A stretch of 64,000 bases of DNA from Acidimicrobiales bacterium. Lineage in GTDB: Bacteria; Actinomycetota; Acidimicrobiia; Acidimicrobiales; Bog-793. Within the stretch, counting starts at the first letter, position 1. Each line of letters starts with the position of its first letter. The notes below the pieces were generated by a model. The model worked only from the letters and a program-made list of their open reading frames with translations. It had not been told where the DNA came from and did no database searches. The stretch spans positions 58,772-122,771 of the forward strand of contig DATGLP010000004.1 of NCBI GenBank assembly GCA_035294085.1, given 5' to 3'. Below are positions 16,702 through 25,575 of this stretch, one piece after another. Position numbers and translations under genes: made by a program.

Positions 16702-16707
16702 TACGGT
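16702..16707 (+). promoter_or_regulatory. Leaderless -10 element (TACGGT)
   Basis: TACGGT ends six bases before ATG 16714 of the SNF2 gene; no SD is present. Confidence 0.5.
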
Positions 16708-16713
16708 CGGCGC

Positions 16714-19608
16714 ATGGCCGCTCCGCCGACGGCCCTCGCGCCTCCAGGCACGACCGTGGACCTCGGCGGATGGCTCTCGGACCGCCACGCCGTCACCTTC
16801 CTGCCCGGTGACCCACCGCGCGCCGGGCGCCTGGTCATCTACGCGCGCGACGGCGGCGACCTCGCGCACGGGCCCGGCGAGGCCGCGGCCGTCGACGTCG
16901 TCGTGCCGACGCGCTCGGGTAGGGCGCTGCGGCGCCGGCGCGTCGTCGCCAGGCTCGTCGCCCTCCCGGACGCCCTCGAGCTCCTGCGTGAGCCGGCTCG
17001 GGCCGCGGGCGCGCCGGCCTGGGCGGCGGCGCTCGCGGCCGGGCTCGGTCTCGTCGCGCGCGGCCGGCTCTACCCCTCGGTGTCGGACGCGGGCTTCGAC
17101 GCCTGGCGCGTCGGGCCCCTCGAGCCGGCGGAGCGCGCCCTGCTGGCCGCGCTCGCGGCGGCCCTCCCCTTCGAGGCGCACGCGCTCGCGCTCGATGGCC
17201 GAGGGCCCGTGCGGGTCCGCTCCCCCGAGTGGCTGATCACGGCGGCCTGGGACGCGCTCGCCGACGTGCTCGTGCGCACGGCCGCGGCGCCGGCCGTGGT
17301 CGGACCGGTGCCCGGCGCGTCGGGACCGGCGCCCTTCGCGGACCGAGCACCCGTGGCCGTCGAGGAGCTGCGCTCCTGGCTCGAGGAGGCCGCCGGTGGC
17401 TTCGGCACCGAGCGCGGCGCCGACGTGGCGTTCCGCATCGAGCTGCTCGAGGCGGGCGCGGCGGTGCCGGGGCGGGGCGGCGAGCCGGACCCGCCCGCGG
17501 CGCGCGCGGTGCTGCAGCTCACGAGCCGTGCCGAGCCGAGCCTCGTCGTCGACGCCGCCGACCTGTTCGCGGCGCCGGGCGCGGTGCTCGCCCGCTTCGG
17601 CGAGGACGCCGAGCGAGACCTGCTCGCCGCGCTGCGCCGCGTGGCGCGCGCCTGGCCACCGTTCGAGGCGCTGCTGCGCGAGCGGGCGCCGACGGGCCTC
17701 GACCTCGACGTCGACCAGCTCGCCGCGCTGCTCGCCGAGGGGGCGAGGGCGCTCGAGGGGACGGGCGTCGCGCTCCTGTGGCCTCGGGAGGTGCTCGCCG
17801 ACGGCCTGGCGCTGCGCGCCGTCATCACCCCAGCGCCGGGCGTCGTGACGACGGCGGGCCTCGACCTCGACGCCCTCGTCGAGTTCCGCTGGCAGGCGAC
17901 GCTGCACGGCGAGGTCCTCTCGGAGGAGGAGGTCGACCAGCTCGCGGAGGCGAAGCGAGGCCTCGTGCGCCTGCGCGGTCGCTGGGTCTCGGTCGATCCC
18001 GCACTCCTCGAGCGCCTCGCTGCCCGGCGCGTGCGCCGCCTGCGCGCCCTCGAGGCCGTCGGCCACCTGCTGGCGGGGAGCGTCGAGGTCGACGGGGAGG
18101 CGGTCCCCGTCGTCGCCGAGGGCGCCGTCGCCGCGCTGGCCGACCGCATCGCTGGCCTCGTCGGGGCGCCCGAGGCCGAGGCGGCACCGCCGCCGGGGCT
18201 CGCGCCGGGCGTGGTGCTCCGTCCCTACCAGCTGCGGGGCTTGGCCTGGCTCGAGGCGATGACGAGCGCCGGCCTCGGCGGCTGCCTGGCCGACGACATG
18301 GGCCTCGGCAAGACGCTGCAGCTCATCGCGCTGCACCTGCGGCGCGCCGCGGCTGGCGAGGGCCCGACGCTCGTCGTCTGCCCGACGTCGCTCCTCGCCA
18401 ACTGGGAGCGCGAGGTCCGGCGCTTCGCGCCGGGCGTGGCGGTCCGGCGCTTCCACGGGCCGGGGCGCTCGCTCGATGGCCTCGGTCCCGCCGAGCTCGT
18501 CGTGACGAGCTACGGCGTGGCGCGCGCCGACGCCGCGGCGCTCTCGGACGCCGGCTTCGGCCTCGTCGTCGCGGACGAGGCCCAGCACGTGAAGAACCAC
18601 GAGACGGCAACGGCGAGGGCGCTGCGCACGCTCGCGGCGCCCGCCCGTCTCGCCCTCACGGGCACTCCGGTGGAGAATCGCCTGAGCGAGCTGTGGGCCA
18701 TCCTCGACTGGACGACGCCGGGGCTGCTCGGACCCCACGAGCGCTTCGTGCGCACCGTCGCCGCGCCGATCGAGCGCGCCCGCGACCCGCTGGCGGCGCA
18801 GCGCCTGGCGCGTGCCGTCCGGCCCTTCCTCCTGCGGCGGCGCAAGACCGACCCGGAGGTCGCTCCGGACCTCCCGGCGCGCACGGTGACGGACGTGCCG
18901 GTGCCGCTCAGCGCGGAGCAGGCGACCCTGTACGAGGCGGAGGTGCGCGAGGCGCTCGCGGTGATCGCCGGGGAGGACGGCCTCGCGCGCCAGCGGCTCG
19001 TCCTTCGGCTGCTCACCGTGCTGAAGCAGATCTGCAACCACCCGGCGCACTACCTGCACCAGCCGGGGCCGCTCGCCGGCCGCTCCAGCAAGCTCGCCGC
19101 GCTCGAGGAGCTCGTCGACGTGATCGTCGCCGAGGGCGAGTCCCTCCTCGTCTTCAGCCAGTTCGTGGAGTGCCTCGCCCTGCTCGAGGCGCGCCTCGCC
19201 GAGCTCGGCGTGGCCACCTTGTTCCTCCACGGCTCGCTGGGGGCGCGCCGGCGGGCGGTGCTCGTCGACGCCTTCCAGCGCGGCGAGGCGCCGGTCCTGC
19301 TCTGCTCGCTCAAGGCGGGGGGCGTCGGCCTCAACCTGACGCGCGCGACGCACGTCGTGCACTTCGACCGCTGGTGGAACCCCGCGGTCGAAGAGCAGGC
19401 CACCGACCGCGCCCACCGCATCGGCCAGGACCGCCCGGTGCAGGTGCACCGGCTGATCGCCGAGGGCACCTTGGAGGACCGCATCGCCGAGCTGATCGAG
19501 CGCAAGCGAGACCTCGCCGAGGCGGTCGTCGGCGCCGGGGAGGGCTGGATCGGCCGTCTCTCCGACGACGAGCTCGCCGAGCTCGTCCGTCTCGGGAGCG
19601 GCCGGTGA
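16714..19608 (+). CDS. SNF2-family DEAD/DEAH-like ATPase (bacterial SWI2/SNF2 helicase)
   Basis: 964 residues. The N-terminal ~490 residues are the bacterial SNF2-associated region. The Walker A motif DDMGLGKT lies near residue 525, the DEAQH box (VADEAQHVKNHETATA) near 619, LALTGTPVENRLSELW follows, and the C-terminal RecA lobe ends with TDRAHRIGQDRPVQVHRL near 900. These are DNA translocases or remodelers. The stop overlaps the GTG of the SWIM zinc-finger gene. This SNF2-SWIM pairing is common in actinobacteria; its physiological role is not established, though DNA repair is often proposed. Confidence 0.9.
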   Translation: MAAPPTALAPPGTTVDLGGWLSDRHAVTFLPGDPPRAGRLVIYARDGGDLAHGPGEAAAVDVVVPTRSGRALRRRRVVARLVALPDALELLREPARAAGAPAWAAALAAGLGLVARGRLYPSVSDAGFDAWRVGPLEPAERALLAALAAALPFEAHALALDGRGPVRVRSPEWLITAAWDALADVLVRTAAAPAVVGPVPGASGPAPFADRAPVAVEELRSWLEEAAGGFGTERGADVAFRIELLEAGAAVPGRGGEPDPPAARAVLQLTSRAEPSLVVDAADLFAAPGAVLARFGEDAERDLLAALRRVARAWPPFEALLRERAPTGLDLDVDQLAALLAEGARALEGTGVALLWPREVLADGLALRAVITPAPGVVTTAGLDLDALVEFRWQATLHGEVLSEEEVDQLAEAKRGLVRLRGRWVSVDPALLERLAARRVRRLRALEAVGHLLAGSVEVDGEAVPVVAEGAVAALADRIAGLVGAPEAEAAPPPGLAPGVVLRPYQLRGLAWLEAMTSAGLGGCLADDMGLGKTLQLIALHLRRAAAGEGPTLVVCPTSLLANWEREVRRFAPGVAVRRFHGPGRSLDGLGPAELVVTSYGVARADAAALSDAGFGLVVADEAQHVKNHETATARALRTLAAPARLALTGTPVENRLSELWAILDWTTPGLLGPHERFVRTVAAPIERARDPLAAQRLARAVRPFLLRRRKTDPEVAPDLPARTVTDVPVPLSAEQATLYEAEVREALAVIAGEDGLARQRLVLRLLTVLKQICNHPAHYLHQPGPLAGRSSKLAALEELVDVIVAEGESLLVFSQFVECLALLEARLAELGVATLFLHGSLGARRRAVLVDAFQRGEAPVLLCSLKAGGVGLNLTRATHVVHFDRWWNPAVEEQATDRAHRIGQDRPVQVHRLIAEGTLEDRIAELIERKRDLAEAVVGAGEGWIGRLSDDELAELVRLGSGR

Positions 19609-20891
19609 GCCCGCCGCGCCGGCCCGGGTGGTACGGGTCGCCGCGGCGCCGGCGGGCCATCTCCCCCGCACGCGCGGCTGGCCGGCGGCCCTTCGGCGCC
19701 TCGTGGTGGGGTGCCGCCTGGGTCTCGGCGCTCGAGGGCCGCGCCCGCCTCGACCCGAACCGCCTGCCGCGAGGCCGCACCTACGCGCGCTCGGGGGCCG
19801 TCGGGCCGCTCAGCCTCGCCCCCGGCCTCGTCGCCGCCGAGGTGCAGGGCTCGCGCGAGCGCCCCTACGAGGTGCGCGTGCGGGTCCGGACCTTCACCGA
19901 GGGCGAGTGGCGGACCGTGCTCGACGCGCTCGCGGCGGAGATCGGGCACGCCGCCGCCCTGCTCGAGGGCGAGCTGCCGCCGGCCGTGGGCGAGGACGTC
20001 CGCTCCGTCGGCCTCGACCTCCTGCCCGGCCCGGGCGAGCTCCAGCCCCGCTGCTCGTGCCCGGACTGGGCGGACCCCTGCAAGCACGCCGCCGCCGTCT
20101 GCTACCTCGTGGCCGACGCGCTCGACGAGGACGCCTTCGGCGTCTTCCTCCTGCGGGGGCTGGCGCGAGAGGAGCTCCTCCGGGCGCTGCGGGCGCGCCG
20201 GGGCCCTGCGCGCGCGCCGCAGCGCGCGCCGGAGCGCGCGCCGAGCGCCGACGGCGCCAGCGTGGTGGCGCGCGCCGCCTGGTCGCGCCCGCCCCAGCCA
20301 CTGCCCGAGCTGCCGCCGCTGCCGCCGCGTCCGGGCCGCCCGATGCTCCTCGTCGCCGAGCCGCCCGACGGCGCCGCGATCGACGGCGCGGGGCTGCGCG
20401 AGCTCGCCGCCGACGCGGCGCGGCGCGCGCTCGCCCTCGCCCGGGGGGTCGGCTCCGACGAGCTCGGGTCGACGCTCGAGGAGGACCTCGCGCGCCGGGC
20501 CGTCGCCTCGCTCGAGGACCATGCACGCCTCGGGGTGCTCGCGCCGGCAGCGCTCGCCCGCCGTGCCGGGGTGCGCCCCGACGAGCTCGTGCGCTGGGCC
20601 CTCGCCTACCGCGACGGCGGCCGGGAGGGCCTCGCGGCGCTGCGCGAGGCGTGGGACCCCGACCCCCGCCTCGTCGAGGCGGGCCGGGTGCTGCTCGGCC
20701 CCGGCGCCCGTCGGTACCGGAACCGCCTCACCCTCGGGGCCCGCCAGCTGCGCCTCGGGCGCGACGGCCGGTGGTACCCGTTCAGGAAGGCGGGGGGCCG
20801 CTTCGAACCCGATGGGCTCCCGTACCCGCCCGAGCGCGTCGGGGAGCTCGGGGCCCTCGACGAGGCGGTGGAGGGCGGCTCGAGCGCCTGA
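19605..20891 (+). CDS. SWIM zinc-finger protein partner of the SNF2 ATPase
   Basis: 428 residues. RCSCPDWADPCKHAAAVCYL (about residues 149-168) is a CxCx(n)CxH SWIM zinc finger. Before it is a WWGAAWVSALE-type N-terminal domain, and the C-terminal part is Arg/Ala-rich with predicted helices. SWIM domains bind DNA or proteins. The GTG at 19605 overlaps the SNF2 stop (GTGA), so both proteins are made in step, and they probably form a complex. Confidence 0.85.
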   Translation: MSPPRRPGWYGSPRRRRAISPARAAGRRPFGASWWGAAWVSALEGRARLDPNRLPRGRTYARSGAVGPLSLAPGLVAAEVQGSRERPYEVRVRVRTFTEGEWRTVLDALAAEIGHAAALLEGELPPAVGEDVRSVGLDLLPGPGELQPRCSCPDWADPCKHAAAVCYLVADALDEDAFGVFLLRGLAREELLRALRARRGPARAPQRAPERAPSADGASVVARAAWSRPPQPLPELPPLPPRPGRPMLLVAEPPDGAAIDGAGLRELAADAARRALALARGVGSDELGSTLEEDLARRAVASLEDHARLGVLAPAALARRAGVRPDELVRWALAYRDGGREGLAALREAWDPDPRLVEAGRVLLGPGARRYRNRLTLGARQLRLGRDGRWYPFRKAGGRFEPDGLPYPPERVGELGALDEAVEGGSSA

Positions 20892-20939
20892 GGGCGCTCG
20901 AGCCCGACGCCGGCGACGTCGCGCCTCGGACGCCGCGCC

Positions 20940-21569
20940 TCAGCCGAGCGCCTCCCAGCGGGTCGCGGCGCGCTGGAGCCGCGGGTGGCTCACGAGCAGG
21001 TGCCACACGACGGCGCACAGGCCCTCGGTGTGCGGCGTGACGTGCTCGGGGAAGAGCGGCGGGATGACGACGCAGGCGTCGGCGACCGTCGCGGTGTAGC
21101 CGCCGTCGCGTCCGACGACTCCGACGATGGTGGCGCCACGCGCCCGGGCGAGCTCGAGCGCGGCGACGAGGTTGGCCGAGACGTTGCGCTCGCGGTCGCC
21201 ACCGCCGACGGAGAACACGAGCACGGCGTCCTCGGCCCGCAGGCGCGACACCTCGAGCCAGGCGGAGAAGACCGTGGCGAAGCCCTCGTCGTTCGTCCGC
21301 GCCGTGAGCTCCGAGACGTTGTCGGTCGGCGCGTACGCCTCGAAGCCGCAGAGCTTGCGGAAGTCGTTCACCGCGTGGGACGCGTGGCCTGCCGATCCGC
21401 CGACGCCGAGGACGAAGAGGCGCCCGCCACGTTCGCGCGCGCTCGCCAGGTGCTCGGCGACGGCCTCGATGGCCGACGCGTCGAGCGCGTCGAGCACCGC
21501 CCGGCTCTCTCCGAGGAAGGACTCGCTGAAGGTCATGGCGCTCGACGCTCCTCGGTCATCGGGTCTCAT
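20940..21569 (-). CDS. SIS-domain phosphoheptose isomerase-like protein (GmhA-like)
   Basis: 209 residues from ATG 21569, which has a GGGGGA ribosome site; ATG 21536 (198 residues) is the alternative. LFVLGVGGSAGHASHAVNDFRKL contains the GxGGSxxxA phosphosugar site and the Asp typical of GmhA, and VLVFSVGGGDRERNVSANLV is the second phosphate loop; HTEGLCAVVWHLL carries the late His/Glu pair. GmhA converts sedoheptulose 7-phosphate to D-glycero-D-manno-heptose 7-phosphate, the first step missing from the operon at 1-7707. It is separate from it by 13 kb. Confidence 0.75.
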   Translation of the reverse strand: MRPDDRGASSAMTFSESFLGESRAVLDALDASAIEAVAEHLASARERGGRLFVLGVGGSAGHASHAVNDFRKLCGFEAYAPTDNVSELTARTNDEGFATVFSAWLEVSRLRAEDAVLVFSVGGGDRERNVSANLVAALELARARGATIVGVVGRDGGYTATVADACVVIPPLFPEHVTPHTEGLCAVVWHLLVSHPRLQRAATRWEALG

Positions 21570-21621
21570 GGGACGTTCCCCCGCCAGCAAAGCACAGCCG
21601 CCCGGCCGAGGCGGCAGCGGG

Positions 21622-21731
21622 TAGGGTCGGGCGTGGCCGCCGGTCGGCGAGTTGTTACTATGCAGATAGGAGAAATCTCCCCTGGCGCGCCGGCGCTCGG
21701 CCGGTCGGAACGGAGCGGCGATGGCTACTGA
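21622..21731 (+). promoter_or_regulatory. sufB promoter region with possible leader ORF and inverted repeats
   Basis: TAGGGT (21622-21627) lies five bases before GTG 21633, which opens a 32-residue frame ending at 21731, overlapping the start of sufB. A second hexamer, TACTAT (21656-21661), is the better -10 for sufB itself. Nearby is GGAGA-AA-TCTCC (about 21669-21680), a short inverted repeat that could be an operator. No sufR gene is seen upstream. Regulation is inferred only. Confidence 0.35.
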
Positions 21732-24700
21732 GCTCGATCTCGGCAGGTACAAGCTCGGGTGGAGCGACGTCGAGGACTACGTCTACAAGCCGCGCAAGGG
21801 CCTCAACGAGGAGGTCATCCGGGAGATGTCGCGCCTCAAGCGCGAGCCGGCGTGGATGCTCGAGTTCCGCCTCAAGGCCTACCGCCGCTTCCTCGCGAAG
21901 CCGATGCAGCCGTGGTTCGCGACGAAGATGCCCGACCTCGACTTCGACGACATCTACTACTACATCAAGCCCACCGAGTCGCAGGTCGACGCGTGGGACG
22001 AGCTGCCGGAGTCGGTGAAGACCACCTACGAGCGCCTCGGCATCCCCGAGGCGGAGCGCAAGTACCTCGCCGGGGTGACGGCCCAGTACGAGTGCCTGCG
22101 AGGCGCCACCCTCGTGTGGACCACCGGCGGGATGCGCCCGATCAAGGACCTCGGCGAGGGCGACGTCGTCTTCTCCCTCGACGAGGGGGGCCGGACGGTG
22201 GTCGTCGCGCGCGTGCGCGCCCAGCGCTGCAGCGGGGTGAAGGAGGTCTTCGAGGTCACGGCGAACGACCAGGTGATCGGCGCCTCGGCGAACCACCCCT
22301 TCCTCACCCTGCGTCGCGACGGTGCCGGCCGGCTCGAGCCGACCTGGGTGCGCCTCGAGGAGCTGCGCGTCGGCGACCTCGTGGCCGTGGCCACCGACAC
22401 CCCCGACTTCGGCGCACCCGCGCCGCTGCGCGCGCCGGAGGGCGCGCCCGTCGCCTACCCGACGGCCACGAGCGCGTCCTTCTGCTGGTGGGCCGGCGTC
22501 TACCTGCGCGCCGGGAGCGCCCGCCTCGTCGGCGGGCGCACCGAGCTCGAGCTCGCCCTCGACCCCGCGAGCGCCCAGCTCGGCGCGACCGTCGCCGAGA
22601 TCGCCGCCTCGCTGCTTCGCGCCGAGCTCGCTCCGGACCGGGCACGCGGCGTGCTCGCCGGGCGCGCCGATGCCAGCCTCGCCGAGTTCCTCGAGGCGAA
22701 CGGCCTCGGCCAGGACGTGCCGCTGCGGCAGGTGCCGCAGTGGGCCTTCGCGCTCTCGCGCGCCGAGCGCCTCGCCCTCCTCGCCGGCTACCTGGATGCC
22801 GGCGGCGAGCTCGAGGCCGGTGCGGGCGGGCGCGTCCTCGTCCCGGGCCCGAACGCCGTCCTGCTCGAGGGGCTGCGGGAGCTCGCCCTCCTCTCGGGGG
22901 TGCGCGCGGCGCTCCTGCCCGGCGACGAGCCGGGGGCGCCCGGCCGCCTGGAGCTCACCGACGGCGTCGGCCGGCTCCTCGACGCCTCGCGGCGTGCGCC
23001 CGCGCCTCGCCGGAGCGACGGCGCGCCGCGCGGGCCCGTCGCCTTCGTGCCCGTCGACGCGATCGAGCCCGTCGGCGCCGAGCCGGTGTTCGACATCGAG
23101 GTCGAGGGCCACCACAACTTCGTGGCCGAGGGCTTCTTCGTCCACAACTCCGAGGTCGTCTACCACCGCAACCGCGAGGACCTCGAGCGCCGCGGCGTGC
23201 TCTTCACCGACATGGACACGGCGGTGCGCGAGTACCCCGAGATCGTCCGGCGCTACTTCGGCCGGGTGATCCCGCCGAACGACAACAAGTTCGCCGCCTT
23301 GAACTCGGCGGTGTGGTCCGGGGGGTCGTTCATCTACGTGCCGCCCGGCGTCACCGTCGACATGCCGCTGCAGGCCTACTTCCGGATCAACGCGGAGAAC
23401 ATGGGCCAGTTCGAGCGGACGCTCATCATCGCCGACGAGGGCTCGCAGGTGCACTACGTGGAGGGCTGCTCGGCGCCGGTGTACTCGAGCGACTCGCTGC
23501 ACGCGGCGGTGGTCGAGCTCGTGGCGCTCCCCGGCAGCCGGATCACCTACACGACGATCCAGAACTGGTCGACGAACGTCTACAACCTCGTCACCAAGCG
23601 GGCGCGCGCCGAGGCGGAGGCCCACGTCGAGTGGGTCGACGGCAACATCGGCTGCCTCGCGCAGGGCTCGAGGGTGACGACTCGCAGCGGGCCGAAGCCC
23701 ATCGAGCTCGTCTCGCCCGGCGACGAGGTGCTGTCGCTCGACGAGGCGAGCGGCGAGCTGTGCTTCCGGAAGGTGACGGCGAAGCGCTTCTCCGGCTACC
23801 AGCGTGTCCGGGAGGTGCGCCTCGGCACCCGGGCGCTGCGCGTGACCGACAACCACCCCTTCTACGCCAGCACCGGCACCGGCGGGCGCGCCTACGTGCG
23901 CGCCGACCGGCTTGAGCGGGTGGTCGTGCCGACGGGCGCGATCGACTACGGGCACCCGCACAAGCTCCGCCGACCCGACGCGATGGTTGTGGGTGGTGCG
24001 GCGCACGCCGAGCGGGGGAGCTGGATCGCCGAGGCGGAGGAGACGAGCGACGACCTCGTCTGGCTGCTCGGCCTCGCCGCGGCGAGCCGCGCGGCGCACC
24101 ACCGCCTCAGCCTGACGCTGCCCGCCCAGAGCCCGGCACGCGTCCGCCTCGCCGCCTTGGTCGGCGAGGACGCGCTGCGGTCCGTTGCCGCCCGGCCGGG
24201 CGAGCCGGCCCGGGTGGGCCTGCGAAGCGCCGAGCTCGACGAGCTGACGGAGGCGAACGGGCTCGCGGCGGGGCCGCTGCCGGGCTGGCTCCTCGCCCTG
24301 CCGACGCGCCAGCGCCGGTCCTTCCTCGACGGCGTGCTCGACGCGCAGGCGCCGGGTGGGCGCGGCCTCGTCTCGGCCGACCGAGCCCTCCTCGAGGGCG
24401 TCGCCGACGTGCTGACCTCGCTCGGGGCCGTGTCGCGCCTCGTGGCCGAGGCGGGCGACGAGGGACGCTGGCGCCTCGAGGTCGTCTCGCACGGGTCGCT
24501 CGGCGCGCCCGCGGGCCGGCCCCCCGCCGCGGCGCTCGAGGTCCACGACGTGGCGGTCGGCGAGCCCTCGCTCGAGGTGCCGACCTGGGACATCGAGGTC
24601 GAGGGGACCGGGAACTTCGTGGCCGAGGGCTTCGTCGTGCACAACAGCCGCCTGACGATGAAGTACCCCTCCGTCTTCCTCATGGGGCCGAAGGCCTCGG

Positions 24701-25167
24701 GCGAGGTCCTCTCCGTCGCCTACGCGGGCGAGGGCCAGATGCAGGACACGGGGGCGAAGATGATCCACTGCGCGCCCGAGACGACCTCGACCATCGTCTC
24801 GAAGTCGATCTCGAAGGACGGCGGCGTGACCACCTACCGGGGCAAGGTCCACGTCGACGAGGGGGCCAAGCGTGCCAAGTCCTACGTGCGCTGCGACGCG
24901 CTCATCTTGGACGAGGCGTCCGTGTCGGAGACGAAGCCCTACATGGAGGTCGCCGAGCGCGACGCCGAGATCGGCCACGAGGCGACCGTCTCGAAGGTCG
25001 GCGACGACCAGCTCTTCTACCTGATGAGCCGCGGGCTGTCGGAGGCCCAGGCGACGAGCATGATCGTGAACGGCTTCATCGAGCCCGTCACCCGGACGCT
25101 GCCGATGGAGTACGCCGTCGAGTGGAGTCGCCTCATCGAGCTGCAGATGGAAGGATCGGTCGGCTGA
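21721..25167 (+). CDS. sufB: Fe-S cluster assembly scaffold SufB containing two inteins
   Basis: 1148 codons. Exteins of 124, 168 and 173 residues join to a 465-residue SufB, the usual size. N-extein: DVEDYVYKPRKGLNEEVI; middle: SEVVYHRNREDLE and KFAALNSAVWSGGSFIYVPP; C-extein: SRLTMKYPSVFLMGPKASG through MEYAVEWSRLIELQMEGSVG. SufB with SufC and SufD builds Fe-S clusters and is the scaffold subunit of the SufBCD complex. ATG 21721 follows GGAG at about 5 bases. SufB works only after both inteins splice, so splicing can gate Fe-S supply. sufD, sufC and a Rieske protein follow in one operon. Confidence 0.95.
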   Translation: MATELDLGRYKLGWSDVEDYVYKPRKGLNEEVIREMSRLKREPAWMLEFRLKAYRRFLAKPMQPWFATKMPDLDFDDIYYYIKPTESQVDAWDELPESVKTTYERLGIPEAERKYLAGVTAQYECLRGATLVWTTGGMRPIKDLGEGDVVFSLDEGGRTVVVARVRAQRCSGVKEVFEVTANDQVIGASANHPFLTLRRDGAGRLEPTWVRLEELRVGDLVAVATDTPDFGAPAPLRAPEGAPVAYPTATSASFCWWAGVYLRAGSARLVGGRTELELALDPASAQLGATVAEIAASLLRAELAPDRARGVLAGRADASLAEFLEANGLGQDVPLRQVPQWAFALSRAERLALLAGYLDAGGELEAGAGGRVLVPGPNAVLLEGLRELALLSGVRAALLPGDEPGAPGRLELTDGVGRLLDASRRAPAPRRSDGAPRGPVAFVPVDAIEPVGAEPVFDIEVEGHHNFVAEGFFVHNSEVVYHRNREDLERRGVLFTDMDTAVREYPEIVRRYFGRVIPPNDNKFAALNSAVWSGGSFIYVPPGVTVDMPLQAYFRINAENMGQFERTLIIADEGSQVHYVEGCSAPVYSSDSLHAAVVELVALPGSRITYTTIQNWSTNVYNLVTKRARAEAEAHVEWVDGNIGCLAQGSRVTTRSGPKPIELVSPGDEVLSLDEASGELCFRKVTAKRFSGYQRVREVRLGTRALRVTDNHPFYASTGTGGRAYVRADRLERVVVPTGAIDYGHPHKLRRPDAMVVGGAAHAERGSWIAEAEETSDDLVWLLGLAAASRAAHHRLSLTLPAQSPARVRLAALVGEDALRSVAARPGEPARVGLRSAELDELTEANGLAAGPLPGWLLALPTRQRRSFLDGVLDAQAPGGRGLVSADRALLEGVADVLTSLGAVSRLVAEAGDEGRWRLEVVSHGSLGAPAGRPPAAALEVHDVAVGEPSLEVPTWDIEVEGTGNFVAEGFVVHNSRLTMKYPSVFLMGPKASGEVLSVAYAGEGQMQDTGAKMIHCAPETTSTIVSKSISKDGGVTTYRGKVHVDEGAKRAKSYVRCDALILDEASVSETKPYMEVAERDAEIGHEATVSKVGDDQLFYLMSRGLSEAQATSMIVNGFIEPVTRTLPMEYAVEWSRLIELQMEGSVG
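22093..23148 (+). mobile_element. Intein 1 of SufB (352 residues), endonuclease domain decayed
   Basis: It starts at Cys1 (CLRGATLVWTTGG), sits after AQYE of the N-extein and ends with FVAEGFFVHN followed by Ser+1 of the C-extein. Block B is SANHPF with His68 (Ser65 in place of the usual Thr). Block F is VFDIEVEGHHNF. The middle region keeps the hydrophobic LAGLIDADG helices (WWAGVYLRAGS near 134-143 and LLAGYLDAGGE near 230-240), but both catalytic acids are replaced (Ala140 and Gly237). The splicing residues are intact, so it should splice but not home. Confidence 0.9.
23653..24645 (+). mobile_element. Intein 2 of SufB (331 residues), endonuclease domain decayed
   Basis: It lies between DGNIG and SRLTMKYP of SufB. 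It begins with Cys1 (CLAQGSRVTTRSGPKPIEL), has TDNHPF in block B (His68), WDIEVEGTGNF in block F and ends with EGFVVHN before Ser+1. LAGLIDADG remnants are WLLGLAAASRA and FLDGVLDAQAP, where the catalytic acids are replaced by Ser and Gln. The ends and the His68 position match intein 1, so the two may be related by descent. Confidence 0.88.
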
Positions 25168-25215
25168 GCGCCGACGCGATCGTGGCGAGGATCGAGGGCC
25201 GCAGGAGGTCCCGCG

Positions 25216-25575
25216 GTGCCGATGCGTGAGGAGTGCAAGCACTTCCAGTCGCGGACGTACGCGTCCGGCGAGGTGGCGCGCTTTTGCACCCTCGACCTCG
25301 CCCCGGAGGCGCCCTGGCGCTGCCCGGCGGACTGCCCCCGCTACGAGCGGCGGCTGGCCGACGCCGGCTGGGCGCACGGCAGCCTCGTCGAGCCGGCCAT
25401 CGAGGACGAGCCCGACGCGCCCCCGGGCGAGGTGGCCACGCTGCTCGACGAGGCGGAGGAGATCGTGACCGGCGCGATCCCGACGGCGCGCCTCGAGGTC
25501 GACGCCGAGCGCCGGGGTTCGCGCTGGCGCTCGCTGCGCCGGCGCTTCGGGCGCGACGGGGGAGCCGGGCGGTGA
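25216..25575 (+). CDS. Small four-cysteine protein of the SUF operon
   Basis: 119 residues. The N-terminal half has four cysteines (CKHFQ, FCTLDLAPE, CPADCPRY), which could bind a metal or Fe-S cluster; the C-terminal half is an acidic then Arg-rich tail. It starts at GTG 25216 behind AGGAGG. It lies between sufB and sufD, and its stop overlaps the sufD start. A Fe-S-related accessory role is likely, but I do not recognise the family and a structural zinc site is equally possible. Confidence 0.75.
   Translation: MPMREECKHFQSRTYASGEVARFCTLDLAPEAPWRCPADCPRYERRLADAGWAHGSLVEPAIEDEPDAPPGEVATLLDEAEEIVTGAIPTARLEVDAERRGSRWRSLRRRFGRDGGAGR

Noticed and set aside
17229..20891. A continuous 1220-codon frame covering part of the SNF2 gene and the SWIM gene
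   Set aside because: The SNF2 part is Arg/Gly-rich shadow; only the part from GTG 19605 has the SWIM motif.
21658..25377. A 1239-codon minus-strand frame opposite sufB
   Set aside because: It is antisense to sufB with its two inteins, is His/Arg/Asp-rich and has no recognisable domain.
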